A stretch of DNA of 64,000 nt from DASPTH01 sp046727575 (GTDB lineage: Bacteria; Actinomycetota; Acidimicrobiia; IMCC26256; DASPTH01), in NCBI GenBank assembly GCA_046727575.1, contig JBKPCV010000046.1, forward strand, positions 1 to 64,000, in the 5' to 3' direction. Shown here piece after piece: positions 56,694 to 64,000 of this stretch. Under the pieces are notes generated by a model. It was not told where the DNA came from, ran no database searches, and saw only the letters and a program-made list of their open reading frames with translations. Both the position numbers and the translations under genes were made by a program. The first letter of the stretch is position 1, and every line of letters begins with the position of its first letter.

Positions 56694-57372
56694 GGTTGAC
56701 GTCGCCCGACCGCAGGGTGTTCCGGTTGCGGTCGCAAACCTGGAGCCAGTAGGCAGCGATCCCGTCGTCCGTGAGGCCGGCACGCTCCTGTCCCGTCGCG
56801 CGCGCGAGCGCGGCCGCCGAGATGTCCCACAGGTTGTTGCCCGGCGCGACGACCACTGACTCGACCACCGGCGCAGCGGTCACCACCGGCGGCCCCGCGG
56901 CGTCGGAGGGCGGCGCCGGGATCGACCCGACGGGCGGCACGGTGACCGACCGTGTCGCGGCATCGCGTCCATCGCGCACGTCGAGGCTCGCGCGCGGCCC
57001 TGGATCCGCGCCGACGCGGAGAGGCGACACGAACGCACTCACGACGATCGACGCCGCGAGCGCCCGGTCGACCACCCGTCGCACCGCGCGTGGTGTGGCG
57101 CGTTCGCAGGCGCGAATTGCTGCGGGTACACCGCTGGCCCGCGCGCACGCGTACGCCACCGTCACGACGTACAGCCACGCCGCGGACGCGAGCGCGACGA
57201 CGCGCAACGCGGCCACGAGGGCGTCGCCGGGCGACGCGCGCAACCACGGGTCGAGGCGGTCGAGCGGCAGGTCGAAGGGCGGCCGGGTGCCGAGCCCGAG
57301 CACCGCCACGACGGCGACGGCCTCGGCCATCAGCAGCGCGAGCAGCGCCAAGAGACGGGAGTGTTTGCGCAT
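56650..57372 (-). CDS. Membrane protein with C-terminal LysM domain
   Basis: A 240-residue protein. Two or three hydrophobic segments lie at about 6–26, 50–74 and 100–118, then a proline/alanine-rich linker and a LysM-like C-terminus (VVVAPGNNLWDISAAALAR … VNLIYPGEVVELPP). It would be anchored in the membrane and touch peptidoglycan. The insertion within the LysM (ATGQERAGLTDDG) is longer than usual. ATG 57372 is the likely start. It could be a wall-associated scaffold; no function is known. Confidence 0.75.
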   Translation of the reverse strand: MRKHSRLLALLALLMAEAVAVVAVLGLGTRPPFDLPLDRLDPWLRASPGDALVAALRVVALASAAWLYVVTVAYACARASGVPAAIRACERATPRAVRRVVDRALAASIVVSAFVSPLRVGADPGPRASLDVRDGRDAATRSVTVPPVGSIPAPPSDAAGPPVVTAAPVVESVVVAPGNNLWDISAAALARATGQERAGLTDDGIAAYWLQVCDRNRNTLRSGDVNLIYPGEVVELPPVP

Positions 57373-57505
57373 TCCATGACGATACGTCGAAATGGGCCGA
57401 AACGGCAAGAAACCGTCCACCGCCCACCATGGGGAGGTCCGCGCACGATGTGGCGCTTGGTGCTAGCTTGCGCCCGCTTTCGAAACCAGGTAGTCGGATC
57501 TGGGG

Positions 57506-58297
57506 GTGGATGTCATGGTCGTCGCCGATGCCATCAACATCATCAGCCGAAGCGGTGGCGCGTTCGCCTCGCGTTGGGCCCACGTAGTGGTCGGCATCGT
57601 GTGGATCGGGCTCCTCTACTACTTCAACTTCGTGCAGGTGCCGGCGTTCGCCGAGATGGAAGCCGCTGCCCGCAACAACGCGATCGACAAGCTCGCGTCC
57701 CGTGCGCTCTGGTGGTTCCGATGGGCTGCAGTGGCGACCGTGGCGACGGGGATCCTGATCCTGCTCTTCCAAGGGGGCGACGGCGGCAAGATCCAACTCA
57801 CCGACGGCGACTACATCAAGTCGGTGCAGGGCATGAGCATCTACACCGGCATCCTGCTCGCGCTCACGATGTTCGTGAACGTCTGGGGCGTGATCTGGCG
57901 CAACCAGAAAACAGTGATCGCCAACGCTCGCAACGTCCAGGCGGGAGGCGAAGCGGACCCGGCCGCTGCCGCTGCGGCGCGCAAGGCCGGGCTGGCGTCG
58001 CGGCAGAACACGATCTACTCGTTCGCGATGCTGATGTTCATGGTCGGCACCGCGCACTTCTTCAGCCTCACAGGCCGCTTCTTCAAGAGCGAGCCGAGCG
58101 GCGGTGAGCGCGCGACCTACTGGATCATCGCAGCGGTGATCTGGGCCGTGCTCGAGCTCAACGCCTTGGGCATCATCGGCGGCTTCGGTCAGAACGTCAC
58201 GAACTGGATGTACGAGAGCCACCGGAACGCGCTCATCGCGGGGGGCGTGCTCGTGGTGGTGTACTACTTCCTCTTCTATCTCGTGCTGAAGTCGTAA
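57506..58297 (+). CDS. PuuD-like (urate hydroxylase N-terminal family) membrane protein
   Basis: A 263-residue protein with about five membrane helices. The blocks WAHVVVGIVWIGLLYYFNFVQ (two overlapping parts), RALWWFRWAAVAT and TAHFFSLTGRFF match the membrane domain of PuuD/Urate_ox_N proteins. That domain carries heme in the urate hydroxylase of some proteobacteria, but here there is no C-terminal cytochrome c domain and no purine gene nearby, so urate use is not supported. The start is GTG 57506 or ATG 57515. Confidence 0.76.
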   Translation: MDVMVVADAINIISRSGGAFASRWAHVVVGIVWIGLLYYFNFVQVPAFAEMEAAARNNAIDKLASRALWWFRWAAVATVATGILILLFQGGDGGKIQLTDGDYIKSVQGMSIYTGILLALTMFVNVWGVIWRNQKTVIANARNVQAGGEADPAAAAAARKAGLASRQNTIYSFAMLMFMVGTAHFFSLTGRFFKSEPSGGERATYWIIAAVIWAVLELNALGIIGGFGQNVTNWMYESHRNALIAGGVLVVVYYFLFYLVLKS

Positions 58298-58311
58298 GGA
58301 CCCACTCGGCC

Positions 58312-59016
58312 TCAGGCGGAACCTTCGGGCTGCGTCGCGGCGTCGTGCTGCTCGAGCTTCCGGAACACGAGACCCTGCATGCTGCGATGCTGGAGATAGT
58401 CGGTGATCGCGCGGACGTCGCGCGCGACGCGCGGTGACTCGTGGTGCAGCTCGTGTTGGAAGCGCTCGATGGCGTCGGCGCCCCACTCGGATCCCTCCCC
58501 GGCGCGGAACAGCGCGGAGGTCTGCAGCTGCATCGCCTCGATCCCGTCGGTCAGGATGCGTGCCAGCTCGATCAGCACGTCGTCGGGGACGCCGATGCTG
58601 CGCAGGTCGGCGAACGAACGCAGCACGTCGACGTCGTCGGCGTCGTACGCGGCCCTGCCGACCTCGTCGGGGCTGCGCAACAGGCCGAGCTTCTCGAGAC
58701 CTCGCACGAGATCGACGGGCACGCCCGCCGCCGCGACGAGCTGCTCGTGGTCGTAGGCCGCGCCTTCGCGCCCGGCGAGCAGCGCCTCGATGGAGGGGCC
58801 CTCGTGGTCGAGGATGGCGCGGATGGCGGCGAGCGAGAAGCGACGCGCCTGCAGCGCACGGATCCGCTGGAGACGGTCGAGGTGCCGCGCGCCGTAGAGC
58901 ATCGAACGCCCCTCGCGCTCTCCGGCCGGGAGGAGGCCCTCCCGCTGGTAGTACCGGATGGTGTCGACGGCGACCCCGGACTGCTGCGCCAGTTCGTCGA
59001 TTCGCCAGGTGCCCAC
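58312..59016 (-). CDS. MerR-family transcriptional regulator
   Basis: A 234-residue regulator. The winged helix is WRIDELAQQSGVAVDTIRYYQREGLLP, followed by the dimer helix and a second MerR-like unit around GVPVDLVRGLEKLGLLRSPDE. There is no cysteine-rich metal-binding loop, so it probably senses an organic ligand. GTG 59016 follows GGAG. It is divergent from the ferredoxin reductase gene, its likely target, and a dyad lies in that promoter. Confidence 0.88.
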   Translation of the reverse strand: MGTWRIDELAQQSGVAVDTIRYYQREGLLPAGEREGRSMLYGARHLDRLQRIRALQARRFSLAAIRAILDHEGPSIEALLAGREGAAYDHEQLVAAAGVPVDLVRGLEKLGLLRSPDEVGRAAYDADDVDVLRSFADLRSIGVPDDVLIELARILTDGIEAMQLQTSALFRAGEGSEWGADAIERFQHELHHESPRVARDVRAITDYLQHRSMQGLVFRKLEQHDAATQPEGSA

Positions 59017-59098
59017 ACCGTCTCCGTTCGGCGTCCGCCTCACAGTATCGGCCGACCACGGGTTGCTCGTGGCAGGGCCTGCTCCCGGCCCCGCGGAT

Positions 59099-59127
59099 TT
59101 GACATCGAATACTACGGAGTAGATACT
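59099..59127 (+). promoter_or_regulatory. Promoter of the ferredoxin reductase gene with dyad
   Basis: TTGACA (59099–59104), 17 nt, GATACT (59122–59127). The spacer and -10 contain an imperfect dyad, GAATACTAC and GTAGATACTC around GGA (59107–59128), a plausible MerR-type operator. Confidence 0.75.
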
Positions 59128-59219
59128 CATAGCTTCAGACGCCGGATCTCCGGGCTTGGAGCAGCGGAGATTCGGACGTAGAAACGGGCGCCCGTGCCCC
59201 ATGGCCGGTGAGCGCCGTA

Positions 59220-59260
59220 GCATCGACCCTTGTCCGTCCCCCCTGGACAGGGGTCGATGC
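59220..59260. other. 16-bp hairpin in the leader
   Basis: Arms 59220–59235 and 59245–59260 are complementary at all but one position (a G·U pair if transcribed) around a 9-nt C-rich loop. It lies about 90 nt into the leader predicted from the promoter at 59099. It may be an attenuator, a protein site or a dispersed element. Confidence 0.8.
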
Positions 59261-59329
59261 GCGTCCGGGGGCTCGCCCGGCTTGCCTTGCCGCCGCGGGA
59301 CATCGGGGCGGACGGATCCGACCCGAGCC

Positions 59330-59355
59330 GGGCGGGAGGGAACCCGGGAGGGAGG
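59330..59355 (+). other. G-rich run before the reductase start
   Basis: Five GGG tracts (59330, 59334, 59338, 59346 and 59350) with loops of 1, 1, 5 and 1 nt meet the pattern of a G-quadruplex, and the run ends in the ribosome site GGAGG. Chance is possible in this base composition. Confidence 0.4.
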
Positions 59356-59364
59356 CAGCTGGTC

Positions 59365-60576
59365 GTGTCGCTCGGAACCGTGGCCGTGGTGGGGGCATCG
59401 CTCGCAGGGCTCCGGGCGGTCGAAACGCTCCGACGTGACGGCTTCGACGGCCGGCTCGTGCTGATCGGCGCGGAGCCGCATCTGCCCTACGACCGCCCTC
59501 CCCTGTCCAAGGAGCTGCTCGCGGGCGAGATCGAAGCCGACGACCTCGCGCTGCGGCGAGTGCCCTACGACGAGCTCGACCTCGAGCTGCGACTGGGCCG
59601 GCGCGCGGTCGGGCTCGACCTCGCCGACCGAACTGTGGAGCTCGACGACGGCGAGCGCGTCCGCTTCGACGGGCTCGTGCTTGCAACCGGCTCGGCGCCG
59701 CGAACACTCCCCGCGACACCGGATCTCGACGGCATCTTCGTGCTGCGCACGCTCGAGGACGCCCTCGCCATCCGGGCGCAGCTCGACGCTCGCCCACGCG
59801 TCGTCGTGGTGGGCGCCGGTTTCATCGGCTCCGAAGTCGCAGCGACGTGCCGGTTGCGCGGGCTCGAGGTCACGGTCCTCGAAGCGTTGCCGGCGCCGCT
59901 CGTCCGCGGGCTGGGCACCGTCATCGGGACCGTGTGCGGCGAGCTGCACCGTGATCACGGCGTGGACCTGCGTCTCGGCGTCGGCGTTGCCGGGTTCGAC
60001 GGAACGACGCACGTCGAGCGGGTCCGGCTCGACGACGGCACGTGGGTCGACGCGGACGTCGTCGTCGTGGGCGTCGGCGTCGCGCCGGTCACCGCTTGGC
60101 TCCGAGATTCGGGACTCGAGATCGGCGACGGGGTCATCTGCGACGAGACGCTGCTCGCGGCGCCCGGCGTCGTCGCCGCCGGCGACGTTGCGCGCTGGCC
60201 GAACCCTCTCTTCGGCAACGAGCTCATGCGGGTCGAGCACTGGACCAACGCGTCCGACCAGGGCGTGGCGGCGGCGCGTCGCCTGCTCGCCGGCGACGGA
60301 TTGGGAGCCGAACCGTTCGCGCCGGTTCCCTTCGTCTGGTCCGACCAGTACGACCGCAAGATCCAGACCGCTGGTCAATTCACGGGCGACGACGAGATGG
60401 CGGTGGTGCACGGGTCACTCGAGGAACGCCGGTTCGTCGCCGTGTTCGGTCGCGGCGGCCGCCTAGTCGGCGTCCTCGGTTTCTCCATGCCCGCGAAGCT
60501 CATGCAGTATCGGAGGATGATCGCGGAGCAGGCGTCCTTCGACCAGGCGCTCACGCACGCGCGAGCGGCGGCCTGA
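59365..60576 (+). CDS. FAD-dependent ferredoxin/rubredoxin reductase
   Basis: A 403-residue pyridine-nucleotide-disulfide oxidoreductase-fold enzyme that passes electrons from NAD(P)H to a ferredoxin. The FAD motif GTVAVVGASLAGLRAVETL and NAD motif VVVVGAGFIGSEVA are present, with GVGVAPVT and a CAAGD-like VAAGDVARWPN. A Reductase_C domain follows (FVWSDQYDRKIQTAGQF). It resembles reductases serving cytochromes P450 or ring-hydroxylating oxygenases; no partner is adjacent. GTG 59365 follows GGAGG. Confidence 0.91.
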   Translation: MSLGTVAVVGASLAGLRAVETLRRDGFDGRLVLIGAEPHLPYDRPPLSKELLAGEIEADDLALRRVPYDELDLELRLGRRAVGLDLADRTVELDDGERVRFDGLVLATGSAPRTLPATPDLDGIFVLRTLEDALAIRAQLDARPRVVVVGAGFIGSEVAATCRLRGLEVTVLEALPAPLVRGLGTVIGTVCGELHRDHGVDLRLGVGVAGFDGTTHVERVRLDDGTWVDADVVVVGVGVAPVTAWLRDSGLEIGDGVICDETLLAAPGVVAAGDVARWPNPLFGNELMRVEHWTNASDQGVAAARRLLAGDGLGAEPFAPVPFVWSDQYDRKIQTAGQFTGDDEMAVVHGSLEERRFVAVFGRGGRLVGVLGFSMPAKLMQYRRMIAEQASFDQALTHARAAA

Positions 60577-60583
60577 CGCGCAC

Positions 60584-61723
60584 GTGACGTCGCTGCTCGT
60601 CACCAACGACTTCCCGCCCAAGGTCGGTGGGATCCAGTCGTACCTGTACGAGCTCTGGCGGCGGCTGCCGCCGACGGAGACGACGGTCTTCACCACGAGC
60701 TACGACGGAGACACATATTGGGACGCGCACCGTCGGTTCCGGGTCGTGCGCGCGAAGGAGACGCAGTTCTTGCCGACGCGCTCGCTCGCGCGGCGGATCG
60801 ACGCCCTCGCGCGCGAGAGCGAGGCTGACGTGATCTTCCTCGACCCGTGGCTGCCGCTGGGCTACCTCGGGCCGAGGCTGCGCGCGGCGCCGTACGTCGT
60901 GATCACCCACGGCGCCGAGGTCACCGTGCCCGGCCGGATCCCTCCCGCGCGGCAACTCGGCGCGCGGGTGCTCCGCGGCGCGGCCGCGGTCGTGGCCGCC
61001 AGCGCCTACTCGGCGTGGGAAGCCGTCCGGGCCGCCCGGTGTTCGCTCCCGGGCGCGGTGATTCCCCCGGGCGTCGACGTCGACCGCTTCCGGCCGATCG
61101 ACCGGTCGGAGCGGACCGCGGTGCGCAAGGCGTTCGGGCTCGACCAGGACGGTCAGCTCGTGCTCGGCGTCAGCCGGCTCGTGCCACGGAAGGGCTTCGA
61201 CCGATTGCTGCTGGCCGCGGCCGGCCTCGACGCGTGTGTGCACGTGGCCATCGCGGGTTCAGGGCGGTACCGGCACGCCTACGAGGCGACCATGCGCAAG
61301 CTGCGGCTCGAGCACCGCGTCCGGTTCCTCGGGCGCGTCCCCGACGCCGCGCTCGCGCCGTTGCACGCGAGCGCGGACCTCTTCGCCATGCCGTGTCGCG
61401 ACCGCTGGTTCGGGCTGGAAGCAGAAGGATTCGGCATCGTGTTCCTCGAAGCGGCGGCCGCGGGTGTCCCGGTCGTCGCCGGTCGCAGTGGGGGATCGCA
61501 CGAGGCAGTGATCGACGGTACGACCGGCTTCGTCGTCGACGGCAACGACGTGCACCAGATCCGTGGCGCGCTCGAGCGCCTGCTCGGCGACGCCGACCTG
61601 CGTGCTCGGATGGGCCGTGCCGCGCGCGAGCGTGCCGTGACCGAGTTCTCGTACGACGCGCTGGTGCAGCCGCTCCGGCCGATCGCGGCAGGCGACTTCT
61701 CGAGCCTCGGCGGCCTGCCGTGA
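60584..61723 (+). CDS. Family GT4 glycosyltransferase, PimB'-like
   Basis: A 379-residue retaining glycosyltransferase with GT-B fold. The N-terminal LLVTNDFPPKVGGIQSYLYE and C-terminal EAEGFGIVFLEAAAAGVPVV, together with SRLVPRKGFDRLL, strongly recall mycobacterial PimB' (Rv2188c), which adds the second mannose to phosphatidylinositol mannoside. A glycolipid mannosyltransferase is therefore likely. No acyltransferase or PimA is in the window. GTG 60584 is 8 nt after the reductase stop. Confidence 0.85.
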   Translation: MTSLLVTNDFPPKVGGIQSYLYELWRRLPPTETTVFTTSYDGDTYWDAHRRFRVVRAKETQFLPTRSLARRIDALARESEADVIFLDPWLPLGYLGPRLRAAPYVVITHGAEVTVPGRIPPARQLGARVLRGAAAVVAASAYSAWEAVRAARCSLPGAVIPPGVDVDRFRPIDRSERTAVRKAFGLDQDGQLVLGVSRLVPRKGFDRLLLAAAGLDACVHVAIAGSGRYRHAYEATMRKLRLEHRVRFLGRVPDAALAPLHASADLFAMPCRDRWFGLEAEGFGIVFLEAAAAGVPVVAGRSGGSHEAVIDGTTGFVVDGNDVHQIRGALERLLGDADLRARMGRAARERAVTEFSYDALVQPLRPIAAGDFSSLGGLP

Positions 61724-62175
61724 TCGAGCGCGCGAGCCCGCCCGGACGAAGCGTCGTGCGCGCGGGCTGGATCGCCAACGCGCTGTTCGCGATCACCGCA
61801 GTACCCGCTGCGATCTCCGGTGATGATCCCTTCGTCGCGGTCGCGATCGCCGTCGCGCTGGTGCTGTTCTTCGCCGCCATCGGCGCGTTCGCGTACGCGT
61901 TCGCTGTCGCCGTAGCACGGAGCACGCGCGGAGACAACGTGGTCGTGGCCAACCTGTTCCTTCTCCAGGGCTCCGCGCCGCGCCCGGTGCAACGCGAATT
62001 CCTGTGGATGTTCCTCGTGTGCGTCGCGATCACCGCCGGGACCGTCGTATGGGAGCCGTTCGGGGTGCTCGTACCGATGCTCCCCGTGGGGCTCGCGGGA
62101 GTCTGGGCCGCGCGTCATGGCACTTTCCCACCACGTCCGCCGCGACCTTCGACGGCACCGCGCGGACGCGTGTGA
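61720..62175 (+). CDS. Membrane protein of unknown function
   Basis: A 151-residue protein with hydrophobic stretches at about 20–35, 40–62, 90–107 and 110–125 and a proline/arginine-rich tail (HGTFPPRPPRPSTAPRGR). No family is recognised. GTG 61720 overlaps the glycosyltransferase stop by 4 nt. The coupling suggests a shared envelope role. Confidence 0.7.
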   Translation: MIERASPPGRSVVRAGWIANALFAITAVPAAISGDDPFVAVAIAVALVLFFAAIGAFAYAFAVAVARSTRGDNVVVANLFLLQGSAPRPVQREFLWMFLVCVAITAGTVVWEPFGVLVPMLPVGLAGVWAARHGTFPPRPPRPSTAPRGRV

Positions 62176-62187
62176 TTGCATATCGCG

Positions 62188-62625
62188 ATGGCGGACGAGG
62201 CGCACGAGCACATCCAGGTCGACGTCGACCCCTTGGACTGCTTCGACCTCGCGACCGATTTCGAGTCCTATCCCGCATGGGCCACGGACGTCAAGGAAGC
62301 GACGGTCCTCGAGCGCGACGCGGCGGGGCGTCCTTCTCGTGTGCAGTACCGCGCCGCCGCGATCGGCCGCACCATTCGATACGTGCTCGATTACGACTTC
62401 GAAGAGGCCCCGTGCGCATTCTCCTGGAGACTCGTGGAAGGCGACATGGTACGAGCGATCGATGGCCGGTACGCGTTCACGCCGAGCGAAACCGGAACGA
62501 AGGTCACCTACGACCTGCGCGTCGATCTCTCGATCCCCTTGCCGGGCGTGGTCAAGCGCAAGGCGGCGAGCCGCATCACCGGTGCTGCGCTCCACGACCT
62601 CAAGCGCGTCGCCGAGGCGCGCTGA
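62188..62625 (+). CDS. SRPBCC (polyketide cyclase/START-like) protein
   Basis: A 145-residue ligand-binding fold. ECH-like blocks are VDVDPLDCFDLATDFESYPAWATDVKEA (in two parts), VQYRAAAIGRTIRY and a final helix ALHDLKRVAEA. These proteins bind lipids, polyketides or quinones. ATG 62188 is chosen over a TTG at 62176. It lies between the membrane protein and a small acidic protein. Confidence 0.85.
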   Translation: MADEAHEHIQVDVDPLDCFDLATDFESYPAWATDVKEATVLERDAAGRPSRVQYRAAAIGRTIRYVLDYDFEEAPCAFSWRLVEGDMVRAIDGRYAFTPSETGTKVTYDLRVDLSIPLPGVVKRKAASRITGAALHDLKRVAEAR

Positions 62626-62629
62626 CACC

Positions 62630-62878
62630 ATGACCGCTCCTGACCCGACACCGCACCCCGAAGCAGTCGACTACGACGAAGTGGGCACCGAGCAGCGGAA
62701 GCTCCCCGGTCCGTCCACACTCGAAGCCCTCGTTGCCGAGTTACTCGGCGCCGTTCCCGAGGTGCGTGACTCGCTGCTGGCGGCGGCCGACGCGTTGCTC
62801 GATGCGGCGCGCACGCTGATCGACGCCGCGGACCGTGCGTTGCGCCCGAGCGGCGGCGATTCCGAGTCTCCTCGGTGA
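62630..62878 (+). CDS. Small acidic helical protein
   Basis: An 82-residue protein with a disordered first third (PTPHPEAVDYDEVG) and an amphipathic helix (LEALVAELLGAVPEVRDSLLAAADALLDAARTLI in two parts). I do not recognise it. Streptomycetes have comparable small acidic proteins near glucokinase, which I mention as a possible parallel only. ATG 62630 is 4 nt after the preceding stop, and its TGA overlaps the next GTG by 4 nt. Confidence 0.65.
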   Translation: MTAPDPTPHPEAVDYDEVGTEQRKLPGPSTLEALVAELLGAVPEVRDSLLAAADALLDAARTLIDAADRALRPSGGDSESPR

Positions 62879-63852
62879 CCGCCGACGCGTCCGCGCCTCC
62901 GCCCACGTTCGGTGTCGACATCGGCGGCACCAACCTGCGGTGTGCCGTGGTGGACGCGCAGGGGGGCGTCATCGAGCGCCGCCGCCTGCCCACACCTGTC
63001 GAGTTCGACGACATCGTGCAAACGATCGCTTCCGAGATCGGCGAGCTCGCGTACACACACGACGACGCCGGTTCGGTGGGGATCGGCGCCGCGGGGATGG
63101 TCGACTTCGACGGCGTGATCCACTACGCGCCGAACGTGCCGGCCTTCGTGCGCGCGCCGCTGCGTGCGCGCGTCGCCGAGGCAACCGGCCGTGCGGTCGT
63201 CGTCGACAACGACGCCAACGTCGCCGCGCTCGCGGAGCTGTTGTACGGCGCGGGCCGCGGCCTCACTGACTTCTTGCTCGTGACGCTCGGCACCGGAGTG
63301 GGTGGTGGGATCGTGAGCGGGGGGAAGGTCTACCGGGGCGCGCACGGCTTCGGGGCCGAGATCGGCCACTTTCAGGTCGACCCCGACGGACCCATGTGCG
63401 TGTGCGGCGAGCGCGGCCATTGGGAAGCGCTCGCGTCGGGTCGCGCGCTCGGTGCGCTCGGGCGCGCCCGTGCGCGCGCAGGCCGAGCGCCGTCGGTGCT
63501 CGCACTCGCGAACGGTGACGCCGACGGGATCACCGGTGTCCACGTCGGTGATGCCGCGCAGTCGGGCGCGCCCGACGCGGTGGCGATCGTCCGCGACTAC
63601 GCGTTCCAGGTCGCGGTCGGCCTGGCCGGGCTCGCGAACGTGCTCGATCCGGCTGTGATCATGATCTCGGGAGGTCTCGTCGAGCTCGGTGCGCTGCTGC
63701 TCGACCCGATGCGCGAGTGGTTCGAGGGACACATCGAGGGCGCGAAGCAGCGCGACGCGATCCCGATCGTGCCCGCGAAGCTCGGAGACGAGGCCGGGAT
63801 CGTGGGTGCCGCCGCGCTGGCCCGGGCCGCCGACGCGCCGCACCGGCCCTGA
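62875..63852 (+). CDS. ROK-family sugar kinase, probable glucokinase
   Basis: A 325-residue ASKHA kinase. The phosphate motif is FGVDIGGTNLRCAVVD, catalytic Asp in VVDNDANVAAL and GTGVGGGIVSGGKV. The ROK zinc motif reads CVCGERGHWE (Cys175, Cys177, His182), where the third Cys of the usual CxCGxxGCxE is His. Glucose is the likely substrate given similarity to actinobacterial GlkA-type enzymes, but N-acetylhexosamines are possible. GTG 62875 overlaps the previous stop. Confidence 0.88.
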   Translation: MTADASAPPPTFGVDIGGTNLRCAVVDAQGGVIERRRLPTPVEFDDIVQTIASEIGELAYTHDDAGSVGIGAAGMVDFDGVIHYAPNVPAFVRAPLRARVAEATGRAVVVDNDANVAALAELLYGAGRGLTDFLLVTLGTGVGGGIVSGGKVYRGAHGFGAEIGHFQVDPDGPMCVCGERGHWEALASGRALGALGRARARAGRAPSVLALANGDADGITGVHVGDAAQSGAPDAVAIVRDYAFQVAVGLAGLANVLDPAVIMISGGLVELGALLLDPMREWFEGHIEGAKQRDAIPIVPAKLGDEAGIVGAAALARAADAPHRP

Positions 63853-64000
63853 TGGTCCGCGTTGGCGTGACACTCCCGTCGTTCCGGGAGGACGCCGGCC
63901 CCGCGCTCGCGGTGGCCGCCGCCGCCGAGGCCTCGGGCCTCGACGTCGTCTTCGCGTACGACCACTTGTTCCGCAGGACCCCCGACGGCGGCCGCCGGCC
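63852..64000 (+). CDS. LLM-class (luciferase-like) oxidoreductase, 3' end missing
   Basis: The first 49 residues are visible: VRVGVTLPSF, then EASGLDVVFAYDHLF, the usual start of bacterial-luciferase-like TIM-barrel enzymes. In actinobacteria most use coenzyme F420. The ATG shares one base with the ROK stop. The gene continues beyond the window. Confidence 0.8.
   Translation, partial: MVRVGVTLPSFREDAGPALAVAAAAEASGLDVVFAYDHLFRRTPDGGRR

Larger units (their letters stand above)
59017..59364. other. 348-nt intergenic region between MerR and ferredoxin reductase genes
   Basis: No open frame here looks coding. It holds a near-consensus promoter with an internal dyad (59099–59128), a 16-bp hairpin (59220–59260) and a G-rich run before the reductase start (59330–59355). 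The stretch 59041–59098 shows nothing clear. Confidence 0.7.

Noticed and set aside
57506..58297. Complete urate hydroxylase
   Set aside because: Only the membrane domain is present, without a cytochrome c domain or purine genes, so I call it PuuD-like only.
56618..59059. Long minus-strand frame of about 810 codons
   Set aside because: It crosses three well-supported genes and shows no motif; typical GC-rich shadow.

Overview
The window is high-G+C DNA with densely packed genes and frequent GTG and TTG starts. It looks like a chromosomal segment from an actinobacterium. The synteny recA–miaB–miaA–dapF–hflX … lexA–LysM–nrdR–B12-dependent RNR is typical of that phylum. A RecA intein at the site used by the Mycobacterium tuberculosis intein, an actinobacterial HelD, a PimB-like glycosyltransferase and an LLM (probably F420-dependent) oxidoreductase agree with this. 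The gene set resembles Acidimicrobiia more than Streptomyces or Mycobacterium, but that placement is an inference from gene content, not from a search. I see no tRNA or rRNA gene, no CRISPR array, no insertion sequence and no prophage.

Layout. 1–3572: end of a 2',3'-cyclic RNA phosphodiesterase, a small basic protein, and a minus-strand pair encoding a GAF/adenylate cyclase and a protein phosphatase. 3709–18477: DNA-damage and core-metabolism block, with recA (intein-split, SOS box in its promoter), a chain of genes overlapping by 1–4 nt (miaB, miaA, dapF, hflX, dapC), dapD–dapE, lexA divergent from a LysM membrane protein that is probably an SOS division inhibitor, nrdR and nrdJ. 18568–26126: degenerate M23 protein, YqgE, a PIG-L deacetylase, a histidine phosphatase, HelD and oligoendopeptidase F. 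26202–41381: DUF885 and CocE hydrolases, an SDR, fumarase, glutathione peroxidase, Lon and a complete oligopeptide ABC importer (oppA-B-C-D-F). Together with PepF this is a neighbourhood rich in peptide handling.

41525–57372: ArfB rescue factor, a channel-like membrane protein, a second PIG-L deacetylase, a cold-shock protein, HAD phosphatase, secreted TAP-type peptidase, methyltransferase, a coupled cupredoxin/small membrane protein/hemolysin III operon, aldehyde dehydrogenase, Ppx/GppA-HD, ApbE, class II aldolase, an APH-like kinase, a HisN-like phosphatase, FGGY kinase and a LysM membrane protein. 57506–64000: PuuD-like membrane protein, MerR regulator divergent from a ferredoxin reductase with a structured 348-nt intergenic region, then a tightly packed run of glycosyltransferase, membrane protein, SRPBCC protein, small protein, ROK kinase and an LLM oxidoreductase cut by the window end.

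Most genes are ordinary. The most notable signals are non-coding or in details. (1) recA and the LysM gene share a sigma70-like promoter with a perfect CGAAC-N4-GTTCG box in its spacer, followed 30–36 nt later by an identical 17-mer that resembles a PafBC-type (RecA-NDp) damage promoter. (2) A dispersed hairpin repeat is present in four copies at three loci, with a compensatory base-pair change, and one locus is a perfect 56-bp tandem duplication starting at a stop codon. (3) The RecA intein has Ser at the usually catalytic penultimate His position. (4) A 16-bp hairpin and a G-rich run lie in the leader of the ferredoxin reductase gene.
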